NCBI GenBank assembly: GCA_002505405.1
Contig: DAVD01000019.1
Coordinates: 1-60,602 of the forward strand
Direction: 5' to 3'
DNA: 60,602 nucleotides
From: Candidatus Poseidonia alphae
GTDB lineage: Archaea; Thermoplasmatota; Poseidoniia; Poseidoniales; Poseidoniaceae
The notes below the pieces were generated by a model, which worked only from the letters and a program-made list of their open reading frames with translations, was not told where the DNA came from and did not search any database. Positions within the stretch are counted from its first letter, which is position 1. Each line of letters begins with the position of its first letter. Below, piece after piece: positions 35,185 to 45,100 of this stretch. The position numbers and the translations under genes are program-made.

Positions 35185-35691
35185 ATGACCAACGATTGGA
35201 CGATGAAAAAACGCAGACCTGTTCGTCGCAAAAACATCGCTCCTCTCCTGAAGCAATTGGAGCAAGACTTGGCCGTTGACCTCAACGTGGAAGGTGGATT
35301 TCTTGAAATGGCAGAATACGGCCCATGGACCATGGTTTTTGTCAATAAAACTCCCATCGTGATCGAGCTGACAGATGATAATAACGACCGATGTGTCTTC
35401 CTCACACTCCGAGGATTCCTGGGCCATCAGGACGCAAACAAATGGGTTGAAGTTGACCACGGTGCGATTCCGTTTCTCATGAATGGAGCCGACTGCATGG
35501 TGGCCGGCATTCATGGCGCTGAAGAAAGTGTAGAAGAGGGTGATTTGGTGTGGATTCGAGACATGAAGCACAAACGCCCCCTTGCCCTTGGTTGGGCCTG
35601 CATGTCCAACGAGGGATTGGTGTCTGAAACCAAGGGAAAGGGCATAAAAACCGTCCATTGGGTTGGCGACGAACTCTGGGAAATGGAATAG
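35185..35691 (+). CDS. PUA-domain RNA-binding protein (MCT-1/DUF1947-like)
   Basis: A 168-residue protein. The basic N-terminus (MKKRRPVRRK) and the first 80 residues form a small alpha/beta domain. The C-terminal half is a PUA domain: VEVDHGAIPFLMNGADCMVAGIHGAEESVEEGDLVWIRD and PLALGWACMSN match archaeal PUA proteins related to MCT-1/eIF2D and to the tRNA-modifying enzyme PUA. It probably binds tRNA or the ribosome. A TATA-like GATAACC is centred about 26 bp before the ATG at 35185, fitting a leaderless mRNA. The second ATG at 35203 is an alternative. Confidence 0.88.
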   Translation: MTNDWTMKKRRPVRRKNIAPLLKQLEQDLAVDLNVEGGFLEMAEYGPWTMVFVNKTPIVIELTDDNNDRCVFLTLRGFLGHQDANKWVEVDHGAIPFLMNGADCMVAGIHGAEESVEEGDLVWIRDMKHKRPLALGWACMSNEGLVSETKGKGIKTVHWVGDELWEME

Positions 35692-35747
35692 GGTCTCACG
35701 GGTTTCCCTTAGTAACTTAAAAAAACGAGGACGGGGTGATAGGGACC

Positions 35748-36332
35748 ATGGGGAAGGCTATCGTAAGTGCAATCTGTTTGTTGCTTTTCATCGCTCTTCT
35801 TCCAAACGGAGCGGCAGCTGGAGGAGACGACGGCCAAGATGCGAATCCCACAGAGGACGTCCCCTTTACCGTCGAAGAGCGAACCACACCTTCTCAAGAC
35901 GGGGAAAAGTGGAAATTAACCGTGGCCGTTGATGGTGACGCTTCAGAAAATGGGACAACACTTACCCTAACCACTCAAATCTGTATTAACACCGGAATCT
36001 GCGACCCACCCGTCAATCACGAAGTGGCGGCCGAAGACGGAACTTACAGCCTGACATTAACGCCTCCTAGCGACCACAGCTACGTTAACTGGCGAGTCAA
36101 AGCAACCTACGCTGATGATTCAACCGATGTATTCCCCGATGGAGACTGGTACAAGACCTGGTCAACCTGCTATTTCACTGACGGAGCGTATGGAGGCATT
36201 CATGCAACGGGCAACGGATGTGACATTCCTGCTGAAGAAGAGGGATTCCTCCCCTTCGTCGGAGTTTCATTGATGGCCGCAACCGTTGGTGCTGCGGGCC
36301 TTATGATCGCACAAAGAACCAAAATAAATTAA
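35748..36332 (+). CDS. small secreted protein with C-terminal membrane anchor
   Basis: A 194-residue protein with a signal peptide (AIVSAICLLLFIALLPNGAAAG), an extracytoplasmic beta-rich domain of about 130 residues with five to six cysteines, likely disulfides (CINTGIC, TCYF, GCDIP), and a C-terminal helix (FLPFVGVSLMAATVGAAGLMIA) ending in RTKIN. No catalytic motif is recognisable and the family is unknown to me. A TATA-like ACTTAAAAAA lies about 28 bp before the ATG, so it may be leaderless. The stop overlaps the convergent hypothetical gene through a shared TTAA. Confidence 0.78.
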   Translation: MGKAIVSAICLLLFIALLPNGAAAGGDDGQDANPTEDVPFTVEERTTPSQDGEKWKLTVAVDGDASENGTTLTLTTQICINTGICDPPVNHEVAAEDGTYSLTLTPPSDHSYVNWRVKATYADDSTDVFPDGDWYKTWSTCYFTDGAYGGIHATGNGCDIPAEEEGFLPFVGVSLMAATVGAAGLMIAQRTKIN

Positions 36333-36736
36333 CAACGGTGATGTTCTACCAAGCGTTCTAAGAAACGACGGTGTTCTTGGGTCCAAGAAGTAAAACGCAC
36401 ACTGACCTTGTCACGTTTTTTACTGAGTTTACCGTTGTGAAAACCAGGGCAGTGAAGATCACTGGAAACCAAGGGCAAATGGGTCCCTTTACAGGTCACG
36501 GTGCAACCGTCCGGTTCAGCCCTTGCTGTTCCAAAATCAAAGTGTACTTCATTCTCCACCAAGTCACAGGTCAAACCACCCGCTCGCATGAATCTCATAA
36601 GCGCCTCGAGAATGGCTTGTCCGTCTTCTCCCTTTGCGGAATCAACGCCCCCGTACGCCGAAAGAAAACTCAATTCGGCCTCGTTTTGTTCCATGAGGTG
36701 GTCCAGTCCGCGCCCGTCTTCAGTTTCCTTTGGCAT
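36329..36736 (-). CDS. hypothetical cytoplasmic protein, about 135 residues
   Basis: No family is recognised. The protein is soluble, with an acidic N-terminal half and a basic C-terminal half containing CTVTCKGTHLP and LHCPGFHNGKL. These Cys/His pairs could bind metal but do not fit a standard zinc motif. The ATG at 36736 is preferred to a TTG at 36742 because GAGGTGAT is correctly spaced before it. It lies 11 bp downstream of the SAP-domain membrane protein gene in the same direction and is probably cotranscribed with it. Confidence 0.65.
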   Translation of the reverse strand: MPKETEDGRGLDHLMEQNEAELSFLSAYGGVDSAKGEDGQAILEALMRFMRAGGLTCDLVENEVHFDFGTARAEPDGCTVTCKGTHLPLVSSDLHCPGFHNGKLSKKRDKVSVRFTSWTQEHRRFLERLVEHHRC

Positions 36737-36747
36737 GAACAATCACC

Positions 36748-38958
36748 TCATACCGTTTTCAAGTGAGTCCAACCGACTACCCGTCCATCGCTTGCATCCG
36801 CGACCAAAGAAAACTGATTCGTCCATCCACCAGAATCCCACTTCCGCTGAACATCAACCGTGGAGGCGCCACTTACCGAATCAAACAGTTCAGTGATGTC
36901 GATTCCAAATCCTGAACCTGGTACAACAACCAAGTATCCTATTTGTGTTTCATCATGCAAAGAGCCGCTTGAGGTAAACAAAGCCTCTGTCCCGCGCAGT
37001 GCAGGGAAGCGCTGTTGATTCATGAGTCTCGATTCAACCGCCTCAAGGGAAAGAACTTCTGGTATGGAATCCCGATTGTGCGTGATTGAATCGTCAAAAG
37101 TTCCTTTTGCAATGTATTCACATTCAAGGGCGTCGTTTACCCCTTCTACAGAATAAAGCAACCATCCGGCCGTGTCATCGGTTGCCACCCAAGAAATGTT
37201 CCATTCGGTTGCCGTCCCATTCGGTTCGTCAATGGCCCGCCAGATGTAACCGTCATTATTGAGCGCCGAATTGGCGCCACTTGCGACGCTTCCGAGGTCG
37301 GAGACACAAGCAATGGCTGTATCAAGTGGGTGAGGGCGATGCGTGCTGTTGTCAGGCATATGCAATCCGTCCACGCCCCAAGCGATCAATTCGTCATCGT
37401 CCGGGTTCAATTCGTTCGCTTGTGGACGGTTATCATACGAGCGCCCCAATTCCAATGCCTTTACACCGCGCTGAAGATATGTGCGTTCAAAGGTATGATG
37501 AAGTTCAAGTTCTCCCTCTGGAAGTACTGCATCAACGCCCCGTTGCTGCCATCCTGAGCAACTGGCTTGATTCGATTCACTGCTGCTTATGGCCACGTCA
37601 ACACTCTGTTTAACAGCCCAAGGACTCACCCCATCAAGCCAGAGGTTCATCGTTGCATAACCCAGACATAGGTCCCGAACGTCTTGCTGAGTTGCTGTGA
37701 CTTTCCACATGTTGGTAGAGCCGATTTTTTCGGTACCAATAACCCTCCATTCCCATCCAGAACTGGTACCAATTGCGTCCTTCGTAATGTATTCATTTCC
37801 AAAGAAACTGGAAAGTTCTACGGGTTGGAGAATGAGCCCTAGCCCCGGTGATAAAAGGTCAAGATTTCCAAAAAGGCCACCAATGCCATAACTCATCGCT
37901 GTGCCTTGGTATTCACCATCAAGAGAGGCGGAAAAGTCAAGCTGGGTACCGAGATTAACCTCTTCCCGAAGTTCAGTCCAACGCGTCACGGTTAGCATTC
38001 CATTACCATCGCCACCCAATGAGGTCCCGCTGCATGCATCAGAACCGGGAATTGAACTCCTCACATGCCGGAAAATTTCAAACTTCCCCGGACCGGTAAA
38101 GTCCATGTTGTTGGTGCTCTCGACTGCGAGCCAATCCATACCTTGTCCGCCTTTGGCGCGAACGGCTCCTAGACGATCTAAGGAGCCTTGATTGGTCAAC
38201 TCTGATGCATCGCCATCAGTAATTTTGGCTTCTCCACTGCCCTCGAACATCATTCTTATCTTGCAAATGTCATCTTCTGTTTCAATGCGGTCAGTAATGA
38301 GTTCTACAAATTCCTCTGTGGCCATAAAACTTCCATCGAGGACAGCATAACGCATTTCATCACCATAGCGCAGTGAATCTGCGGTGAACGGCTCAAGTTG
38401 ATTGTTGATGTAATACCAACCACCTGCTCCGAGAATGATCACGGTGAGGAGGACTGCGGCGACTTGAGGCTTCTGAAGCATCTCAACCAAGGTCACTGGC
38501 GAATCGCTGCGTACCGAGCTCACCCCAGGTGATGCTGCTGGTTCGGTTGGCGTTTCTTCAGATTGAGGTTCGTCCTCGCTCTCGCCTTCAACCAAGTCCG
38601 CATCTAAAATTTCTGCTTCAAGGATGTCGTCATCTTGAGCATCATCCGAACCTTCGGCTGTTTCGATTTCGGTTTCGGTTTCGTCCTCGGATAATGTTGG
38701 AGTAAGCGTATCTTCGTCTTCAAGAGAAAACATGACCGCCTCTTCATCCTCAACCGATTCTGAATCCTCATCCAAGGTGGAGTGGAAGGTCGCCGTCTTG
38801 TCATCAAAAACCTCAACGCCAAGAGTTTCTTTGTCAACGCCTGCTTCAAGCAATCGCTCGAGCAATTCGGATTTTTTACCACTGGCAGAGAGGTCGTTGA
38901 GAATACACAGGGCCTTGAGTTTAGCAACCGTTAGCGTGGTGGTTGCTGCATCGCCCAT
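36748..38958 (-). CDS. membrane protein with cytoplasmic SAP domain and large extracytoplasmic region
   Basis: A 736-residue protein. Residues about 8-42 are a SAP motif (LTVAKLKALCILNDLSASGKKSELLERL), a helix-extended-loop-helix fold usually involved in DNA binding. An acidic, disordered stretch (about 50-155) leads to a single membrane helix (about 167-186, AAVLLTVIILGAGGWYYI). Some 545 residues follow outside, with repeated Trp- and Cys-containing beta segments of no known family. If the topology is right, the SAP domain is cytoplasmic and tethered to the membrane. Neighbouring genes (the hypothetical protein at 36329 and the Pro/Gly-rich membrane protein at 39053) share its orientation. 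Confidence 0.8.
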   Translation of the reverse strand: MGDAATTTLTVAKLKALCILNDLSASGKKSELLERLLEAGVDKETLGVEVFDDKTATFHSTLDEDSESVEDEEAVMFSLEDEDTLTPTLSEDETETEIETAEGSDDAQDDDILEAEILDADLVEGESEDEPQSEETPTEPAASPGVSSVRSDSPVTLVEMLQKPQVAAVLLTVIILGAGGWYYINNQLEPFTADSLRYGDEMRYAVLDGSFMATEEFVELITDRIETEDDICKIRMMFEGSGEAKITDGDASELTNQGSLDRLGAVRAKGGQGMDWLAVESTNNMDFTGPGKFEIFRHVRSSIPGSDACSGTSLGGDGNGMLTVTRWTELREEVNLGTQLDFSASLDGEYQGTAMSYGIGGLFGNLDLLSPGLGLILQPVELSSFFGNEYITKDAIGTSSGWEWRVIGTEKIGSTNMWKVTATQQDVRDLCLGYATMNLWLDGVSPWAVKQSVDVAISSSESNQASCSGWQQRGVDAVLPEGELELHHTFERTYLQRGVKALELGRSYDNRPQANELNPDDDELIAWGVDGLHMPDNSTHRPHPLDTAIACVSDLGSVASGANSALNNDGYIWRAIDEPNGTATEWNISWVATDDTAGWLLYSVEGVNDALECEYIAKGTFDDSITHNRDSIPEVLSLEAVESRLMNQQRFPALRGTEALFTSSGSLHDETQIGYLVVVPGSGFGIDITELFDSVSGASTVDVQRKWDSGGWTNQFSLVADASDGRVVGWTHLKTV

Positions 38959-39052
38959 AGGTTTCCCTCACTCTTCCGTAGGCATCTACCCTTTCAAGGA
39001 TGATGCTCATTTGTGACTTAGATGCATCATAAGTCAAGGGTTTATACTCGCT

Positions 39053-40045
39053 TCACTCCTCATGAGGATGGTATGTACCGTCTTCGTTTTGGACGTATAC
39101 CGTCTGCTCGTAACTTCCATCTGCCATTTGTTTGAAGAAAAATCCATGTTCAGCAGGGATAAACTGGACGTCTTGAGCCCCGGCATCCATCGCTGAATCC
39201 ATGTCGGGTTCGGGCGAAGGGGGAGACGCTGGACCTGCTCCATCGGGCGGGCTGCTTGGTGCGGCTCCAGGAGGACCGCTTGGCCCGGGAGAAGGCGGTC
39301 CGGTCGGACCTGCTGCCGCCAAAACTTTGCTTTCAGTGGTTTCATGTTCGCCTTCAAGAATGGCTCGCAGTGCTTTGCCGTGTTTTTGAGCCCCAACAAA
39401 GGCAAAACCGGAAAGGAGCAAGCACAAGAATCCAGCAAAACCACCAATAAATTGGTTCGGGTATACCTTCCCAGAAACACTCATTCCATTGCCGGGTTGG
39501 CCAATCTTGGAGCCTTCATCATCAAGATATTCTGCAATGACACAATAATGGCCGGGATCCACTGCAAATTCAAATTCGTAAACACCGTCTGGTAGAACCG
39601 AAGTCGTTGTTTCTTGGTACTGGTACTCATGCGATTCACTGTCTTTTGCTATCGTTGTAAATTCCCCTAAGTTGCTTTGACAGTCTTTCTGTTCAAGAAC
39701 ATATACGCCAATGTTGACATTGGCTTCTGATGGGGGTTTGGATGCTGTCACTTCAATGTTCATGGGGACATCAAACATGTCTTCGCCATCAACTGGCAGT
39801 CCCCATACAAGGCCGATGTCCTTTTCTGCAGAAGCCGTAAAGTCATCATAATCGGCTGAGAAAGGCATCGGGAACAATGCAAAAACAAACAGAATAGCGG
39901 CAATTCCGAGGTACATGAACACGTTCCATCGTGCCTGCTTTAGCCGGCTCTTTCGTTCATCCATGCTCATTTCTTCGAGCACTTCATCCTGGTCATCATC
40001 CACCCTTAAAGCGCCGGCTGCATCCAGTTCCTCTTCATCGGACAT
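39053..40045 (-). CDS. two-helix membrane protein with Pro/Gly-rich cytoplasmic region
   Basis: A 330-residue protein. The acidic N-terminus (about 1-40) is followed by a membrane helix (about 46-64), about 135 residues outside with two cysteines, and a second helix (about 203-224). A Pro/Gly-rich segment (about 250-290, collagen-like GPPSPGPSGPPG) leads to the C-terminal motif FFFKQMADGSYEQTVYVQNEDGTYHPH. That motif looks like a separate short conserved unit. Function is unknown. SD GGGGAGG is just before the ATG at 40045; an ATG 12 bases earlier is an alternative. It is divergent from the RimK-like gene with 55 bp between. Confidence 0.78.
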   Translation of the reverse strand: MSDEEELDAAGALRVDDDQDEVLEEMSMDERKSRLKQARWNVFMYLGIAAILFVFALFPMPFSADYDDFTASAEKDIGLVWGLPVDGEDMFDVPMNIEVTASKPPSEANVNIGVYVLEQKDCQSNLGEFTTIAKDSESHEYQYQETTTSVLPDGVYEFEFAVDPGHYCVIAEYLDDEGSKIGQPGNGMSVSGKVYPNQFIGGFAGFLCLLLSGFAFVGAQKHGKALRAILEGEHETTESKVLAAAGPTGPPSPGPSGPPGAAPSSPPDGAGPASPPSPEPDMDSAMDAGAQDVQFIPAEHGFFFKQMADGSYEQTVYVQNEDGTYHPHEE

Positions 40046-40100
40046 AGCCCTCCCCATTTCTTCCGAGCACTTGAAAGGCGCGTCCGTTCATGGAGATATC

Positions 40101-41336
40101 ATGGCGACCGATGGTCATAAGAATGAACCCGTAGGCCGTGGGAGTATGGCTCTACGTCTTGCCGTTCTCAGCCGGGGGCCTCGGTTGTACAGTACCAGGC
40201 GTATCGTAGAGGAGGCAAGAAAACGAAACCTCCGAGTCGATGTTTGCGACCCAATGAAGTTCTCTTTGATGGTCATGGACGGGAGTGTTGATGTCCTTCA
40301 CAAGGGAAAGCCGTTTTCCTATGACGCCATCATACCTCGTATCGGACACTCCATCACTCAACACGGAGTCGCTGTGTTGAGGCATATTGAACAACTCGGA
40401 ATGTGGACCGCGAATACCAGCCAAGGTATCCTTCAAAGCCGAGACAAATTGCATGCATCACAGATTTTGGCCCGAAATCGTATCCCCATTCCACGAACCG
40501 TCTACGTCCGTGATATTTTGGATGTGGAGCAAGCCATCGATGCTGTAGGAGGACTCCCTGTCGTTGTTAAAGTGACCCAAGGTACCCAAGGGGAAGGCGT
40601 GTTTTTGCGTCATACCGCCTTTGAAGTGCGCAATCTCGTTCAAGGGCTTCTCTTAACCGGAAAATCCGTCCTGGTGCAGGAATACATTGCTGAATCTCAC
40701 GGCAAAGATATTCGCGCTTTGGTGGTTGGTGACCGAGTCGTTGCTTGCATGCGTCGTAGAGCACGGGGGAGAGAATTCCGCAGCAACTTTCACCTGAATG
40801 GAACCGTGGAAAATGTCCAACTGCCGGAAGACTATGCTGAAGCCGCCTGCCGTGCTGCTCGTGTGCTCGGTTTGAACATTGCAGGAGTGGATTTGCTTGA
40901 AGGAAATGATGGCCCATTGGTGCTTGAAGTCAACTCATCCCCTGGACTTGAAGGCATTGAGAAAGCGAGTGGCGTCAATGTAGCTGGCGCGATCGTCGAG
41001 TACATCATGGAAGACACTGCTTTTAGAGAAGTTGACCTTGACCAATTGCTGAGAACAGTCCCTGGTTCCGGTGTACTCTCACTTCAACTGATGAACCATC
41101 CCAAAATGGTTGGAAAGCGCCTGCACGAAGTGTTTGCCTCCATTCCAGTATTTGCACTATCACGGGGAGACCGTTTGGTATGGAATCCTGATTCCGACCT
41201 ACAACTTCGTTACGATGATGTCTTGGTATGTTACGGTGAACTCACAGAACTCCGTTCATCGCTACGCCAAGCAATGCTTGGTGTTCCACGAGAAGCGTTG
41301 ATGTTTGATGATCACGCGAATCAAAGTGAAGTTTGA
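40101..41336 (+). CDS. RimK-like ATP-grasp ligase fused to a TrkA-C (RCK_C)-like domain
   Basis: A 411-residue protein. The RimK preATP-grasp start RLAVLSRGPRLYSTRRIVEEA, the ATP-grasp core VVKVTQGTQGEGV, VLVQEYIAESHGKDIRALVVG and the metal-binding NIAGVDLLEG...LVLEVNSSPG are all present (to about 305). This class adds amino acids, often glutamate, to a carboxylate on a protein or cofactor. Residues about 325-395 resemble a TrkA-C domain: MVGKRLHEVF, VFALSRGDRLVWNPDSDLQLRYDDVLVCYGE. Those domains bind small ligands in potassium channels and transporters. GGAG lies 5 bases before the ATG at 40101; the ATG at 40146 is an alternative. The substrate is unknown. Confidence 0.87.
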   Translation: MATDGHKNEPVGRGSMALRLAVLSRGPRLYSTRRIVEEARKRNLRVDVCDPMKFSLMVMDGSVDVLHKGKPFSYDAIIPRIGHSITQHGVAVLRHIEQLGMWTANTSQGILQSRDKLHASQILARNRIPIPRTVYVRDILDVEQAIDAVGGLPVVVKVTQGTQGEGVFLRHTAFEVRNLVQGLLLTGKSVLVQEYIAESHGKDIRALVVGDRVVACMRRRARGREFRSNFHLNGTVENVQLPEDYAEAACRAARVLGLNIAGVDLLEGNDGPLVLEVNSSPGLEGIEKASGVNVAGAIVEYIMEDTAFREVDLDQLLRTVPGSGVLSLQLMNHPKMVGKRLHEVFASIPVFALSRGDRLVWNPDSDLQLRYDDVLVCYGELTELRSSLRQAMLGVPREALMFDDHANQSEV

Positions 41337-41382
41337 CCGTTTAAGGGTATCCTCTTCTATCCTTTAGAATGTAGGAATAACG

Positions 41383-41388
41383 GTTATA
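41383..41388 (+). promoter_or_regulatory. TATA-like element for the second SAP-domain gene
   Basis: GGTTATATGC is centred about 26 bp before the ATG at 41412. With no SD visible, this suggests a leaderless transcript and favours 41412 over the ATGs at 41388 and 41397. Confidence 0.5.
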
Positions 41389-41411
41389 TGCGCAAAATGT
41401 TAGAACCCTGT

Positions 41412-42179
41412 ATGGACTATGAGTCGCTCACCCTTCTTGAATTGAAGAAACAATGTAAATCTCGTGGACTCAAAATCTCAGGTAGCAAAGACGATGTTGT
41501 CATTCGACTCATGGAAGCGGATGAAGCCCAAAACGGGGTTGTTCAACCCGGGATCGTTCAACCCGTTGTTTACCATCAAGGCGGATTAGCAGGACCAATT
41601 CCCACCATGCAGCAGATTGTCATGCCTCCAAAAAACAGCATGTACGAAACTCTTGGTACGTTCATTATTCTGTATGCATTAATCCGAATTGGTTGGTCCA
41701 TGGTGTGGACGCTTAACAACGACCAGATGATCGGTTGGTTGCTTTCACCGGTCGGGTTTTTGATAGGTATGGGATTCCTCATAGGAGGGGGCCTCATACA
41801 TCAAGAGTACAAAAACGGAATTTATCTCACCATGGGTGTATTGGTCGTTTCGGGATTGTTGAGCCTTGCCTTCCATGCAGAAAAAATGTCCGAAATGAAT
41901 CCTGTCACGCTGGTTTGGGGCGATACTGCAATGTTCATGACCTCCATCTTGTGTTCGTTTTCGTGCCTCGCAATCGTTGGACTTCCGCTCCTGTTGGGCG
42001 ATGGAAACATGAAGTCAGGTTGGCCCCCCTCAATCCAGCGAATTATTGATGCCAGCGGTGGGGGAAACAAGAAAAAAAAACAGATTTCATGCAGCAACTG
42101 CAACGAAAAACTCAATGTCCCCAAAGAATATTCTGGAACCATTCAGTGTCCTGCTTGTAAGTCCAACATGCAGGTTTGA
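41412..42179 (+). CDS. membrane protein with SAP domain and C-terminal zinc ribbon
   Basis: A 255-residue protein. Residues 1-36 form a SAP motif (LTLLELKKQCKSRGLKISGSKDDVVIRLMEAD). Four membrane segments follow (about 75-95, 105-125, 132-152 and 172-195). The C-terminus is a zinc ribbon, CSNCNEKLNVPKEYSGTIQCPACKSNMQV. Both ends are probably cytoplasmic. This is a second membrane-anchored SAP protein within 3 kb of the first, and its order differs (SAP-TM-zinc ribbon). The function is unknown; the domain content suggests nucleic-acid or protein binding at the membrane. The stop is 1 bp from the convergent Lhr gene. Confidence 0.82.
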   Translation: MDYESLTLLELKKQCKSRGLKISGSKDDVVIRLMEADEAQNGVVQPGIVQPVVYHQGGLAGPIPTMQQIVMPPKNSMYETLGTFIILYALIRIGWSMVWTLNNDQMIGWLLSPVGFLIGMGFLIGGGLIHQEYKNGIYLTMGVLVVSGLLSLAFHAEKMSEMNPVTLVWGDTAMFMTSILCSFSCLAIVGLPLLLGDGNMKSGWPPSIQRIIDASGGGNKKKKQISCSNCNEKLNVPKEYSGTIQCPACKSNMQV

Positions 42180-42180
42180 T

Positions 42181-45100
42181 TCATCCCCAAAAACGACGCG
42201 TTCGGGCATACTCAACTTCCGCTCGGTGTATGGCTTCAAGCAAGCCTTCTTCATCACCCTGAGGCACTTTGACAAGAAGGCGAATCGCAGTAGCTTCTCC
42301 GATTCCCCGGCCCATGAGACAAAGAATCGCTTCAAGACCACGGTTCGCAACGATGCTTGCATTCTTCATCATTCGGTCTTGCTCTTTCTGGTCCTCAGAA
42401 GCCACCCATTTCTCGAGCATTGGTTGAAGGCCTTCTCTAGCACAGGCCAGCATTTTTCCTTTACACTTGAGGCATGTATCTGCCTTATCCAACGTGGAAT
42501 AACGGGCAATGCGGAATCGGCGAGTAGCGTGACATTTCAGGCAACACAGCACTGCTCGCTCGTTCGTCAAACGCAATTTCAGCCGCTCCCTTAACGCAGC
42601 GTTGTCCCAATTCGGAAGCAGCATGTCGTCTTGAGTTCGGTTCGATAGGCCCAACGGCCCGGTTGCGGTAATGTGCAATTCCAATAATCCAGATTGAATT
42701 CCCTGCATCACATCGCTTGCTCCGCGTACATCCATTCGTTCATGGAAGAGTTTGGAAAGAACTTCTTCCATGACAACGGTGCCGCGATATTTTCTTAGGA
42801 GCGCTTGAAGATTGATTCGTCGAGGGTCTACCCCGTGACGAAGGATCCCAAACGTCTTTGCTACCTGAGCAAAACGCCAACGAACCTGTCTTGAATTGGG
42901 AACGGTGATGCTCAGCAATTGTTCAATGGCGTCCGGTGGCGTTTCAGTAAGCCAAGAGACGATGTCTTCTGGGCGAACACCGCTGGTTTGCAATGCGATC
43001 CGAGTTGGTTCAGCAATGAGGCGCCCCCAGTGACCCGACTTCGTTGACGCCATCGCCAATAAAAAGTGGCCGAGTGCTTCGTTGATCTTAGAGCCTTGAC
43101 AGATGTTGATGACCAAGGCGTCGTCACGCTCCTCAATGGTGATGACGCGGTCTGTGGGAATCTGTTGAGTGGCTTCCATATGGGATGATATCGCTTCTGC
43201 AAGCAAACTCATTCCTTCCGAATCCAGTGGATAATCGCGAAGTAAGCCCTCTTGAGGGGAAATGAGCGAGAGCGGGTCAAATTCAGGAGGAGTGGGTGCT
43301 GGTAACAAGCCTAGGTCGCTCGCAATCAAGTGTCGTAAGTATCCAACATCACGAGCAACACCTGCTGGAACGGGAGGCAACTCTCCAAGCCATTGCGGGG
43401 CTTTTGCGTGGTCATTTACCGGTGCGACCAACAATTCGGATTGTTCCGGGTCAGCGTCAACAATCATCCATGTTCTTCCAGCGATGACAAAGCGTCTCGG
43501 CGTTCCATCTTCCTCTTCTCCAGAGTCGTTCAAACTGAGTACAAAGGCCTCATCAACATTCCCTAAACTTCTGCGAGTGACAGCATCACGCACACGGTAG
43601 GAGCGCTTGTCGGGAATCATTGACAGGTGGTGTGAGACCCATTCACGGGTTCTACCTGCTGAAGAAAACCAACCGTCCTTGAATCGCTTGGGCACGTCAA
43701 CCGTTCGTCCGGTGTACACCTTTGGAATTTCTTCATCCGGAACAGAGTACAGCGGAAGGTCATCCGGTAGCGGATTTTCAGTACCTGCAGCGGCTTCTTT
43801 CGCCACCTCATACACCGCCTTAGGCCAACGGTACCACGGCAATTCCTCTGGCTTTGGAATGAAGCGGAGAACCCAGCGTTCAGCAAGTACCTGAAGTATC
43901 GCCTCCGTATCCGCTCGATTCCAACCCTCAAATTGAGTTGCGTTCGCCAACATTTCTGTGGCTTCATCGATGGGTACTGCCTTGAAACAATGAGCCATGA
44001 GAACCAGTTGGTTTGCCGCGATGGTCCGAGGTCTGTTGCGCCATTCAACCGGTTCAATTTCTCCAAGCATTGCCCTACGTGCAATGACCGTTGATTCGCT
44101 GAGGTGGTCTGTGTCCCAAGAGAGAAGATGTCCACGCCCTAAACCCCCGAGTCGGTGATCCGCACGCCCAACACGCTGCAACATCCGGTCAACAGATTTG
44201 GGAGAATGGAGTTGCACGATACGCCGAACGCTACCAACATCAATCCCGAGTTCAAGACTCGAAGTGCAGACCAATCCGGAAAGGGAACCGTCCCGAAGTT
44301 CATCCTCCATTTGCTGTCGCGTTTCCGCTGCCAGTGAACCATGATGCACTCCAATGTTCAAATCTGGAGCCATTGCTTGGAGGCGAGTTGACAGTGTTTC
44401 TGCTTCACTTCGGCTGTTCACAAAGACGAGGCAAGGTGCTTCATTACGCAAAATCGTACACAATTGCCGATAACAAGCATGTTGCCGAGGACTCAGGGTG
44501 AGGTCCATGCTCCCGATTTCATCTTCCGGTAGGGGCGTGGTGGATTCCACGGTTAGCTTGGTTTCCCGATGGCCCATTGCAATAATGGCCTTACCCTTTC
44601 CAGGTGAAAGCCATTGAGCCACTTCATCCGGATTTCCGACCGTTGCCGAAAGCCCCAGGCGTTGGACAGCGGTGCCGGTTAACGCTTCAAGACGAGCCAA
44701 TCCAACGCTCAACTGCCAACCTCGTTCAGAGGCGGCTAAATCGTGAACTTCGTCGACAACAACCGCTTTGACCGTTTTGAGCATGGCTCTGAGATTCTTA
44801 CCGCTAAACATCAACTGGAACGTTTCAGGCGTGGTGACCAGAAGATGAGGGGGTTTACGCGTCTGCTTGGTCCGTTGAGATTGGGGAGTGTCACCGTGAC
44901 GGACATCAACCTTGAGACCTACCGCTTCAGCAAGTTCTCGTAAACGTCGGTCGATGTCTCGGTTCAATGCCCGAAGGGGCGTAATATAGAGAATCGAAAG
45001 TGGCTTCCATTCCTCTCGTAAACATCGGTCAAAAAGCGGTAGAATCCCTGCCATCGTTTTTCCTGAACCGGTCGGAGCGATGATGATGCGGTCTTCGCCT

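Noticed and set aside
35109..35405. N-terminal extension of the FAH-family protein
   Set aside because: The extra residues do not resemble the family, and translation from 35405 would run through the divergent PUA gene start; the ATG at 35108 gives the expected N-terminus.
35167..35658. 163-codon minus-strand frame over the PUA gene
   Set aside because: Antisense to conserved PUA motifs; no supporting signal.
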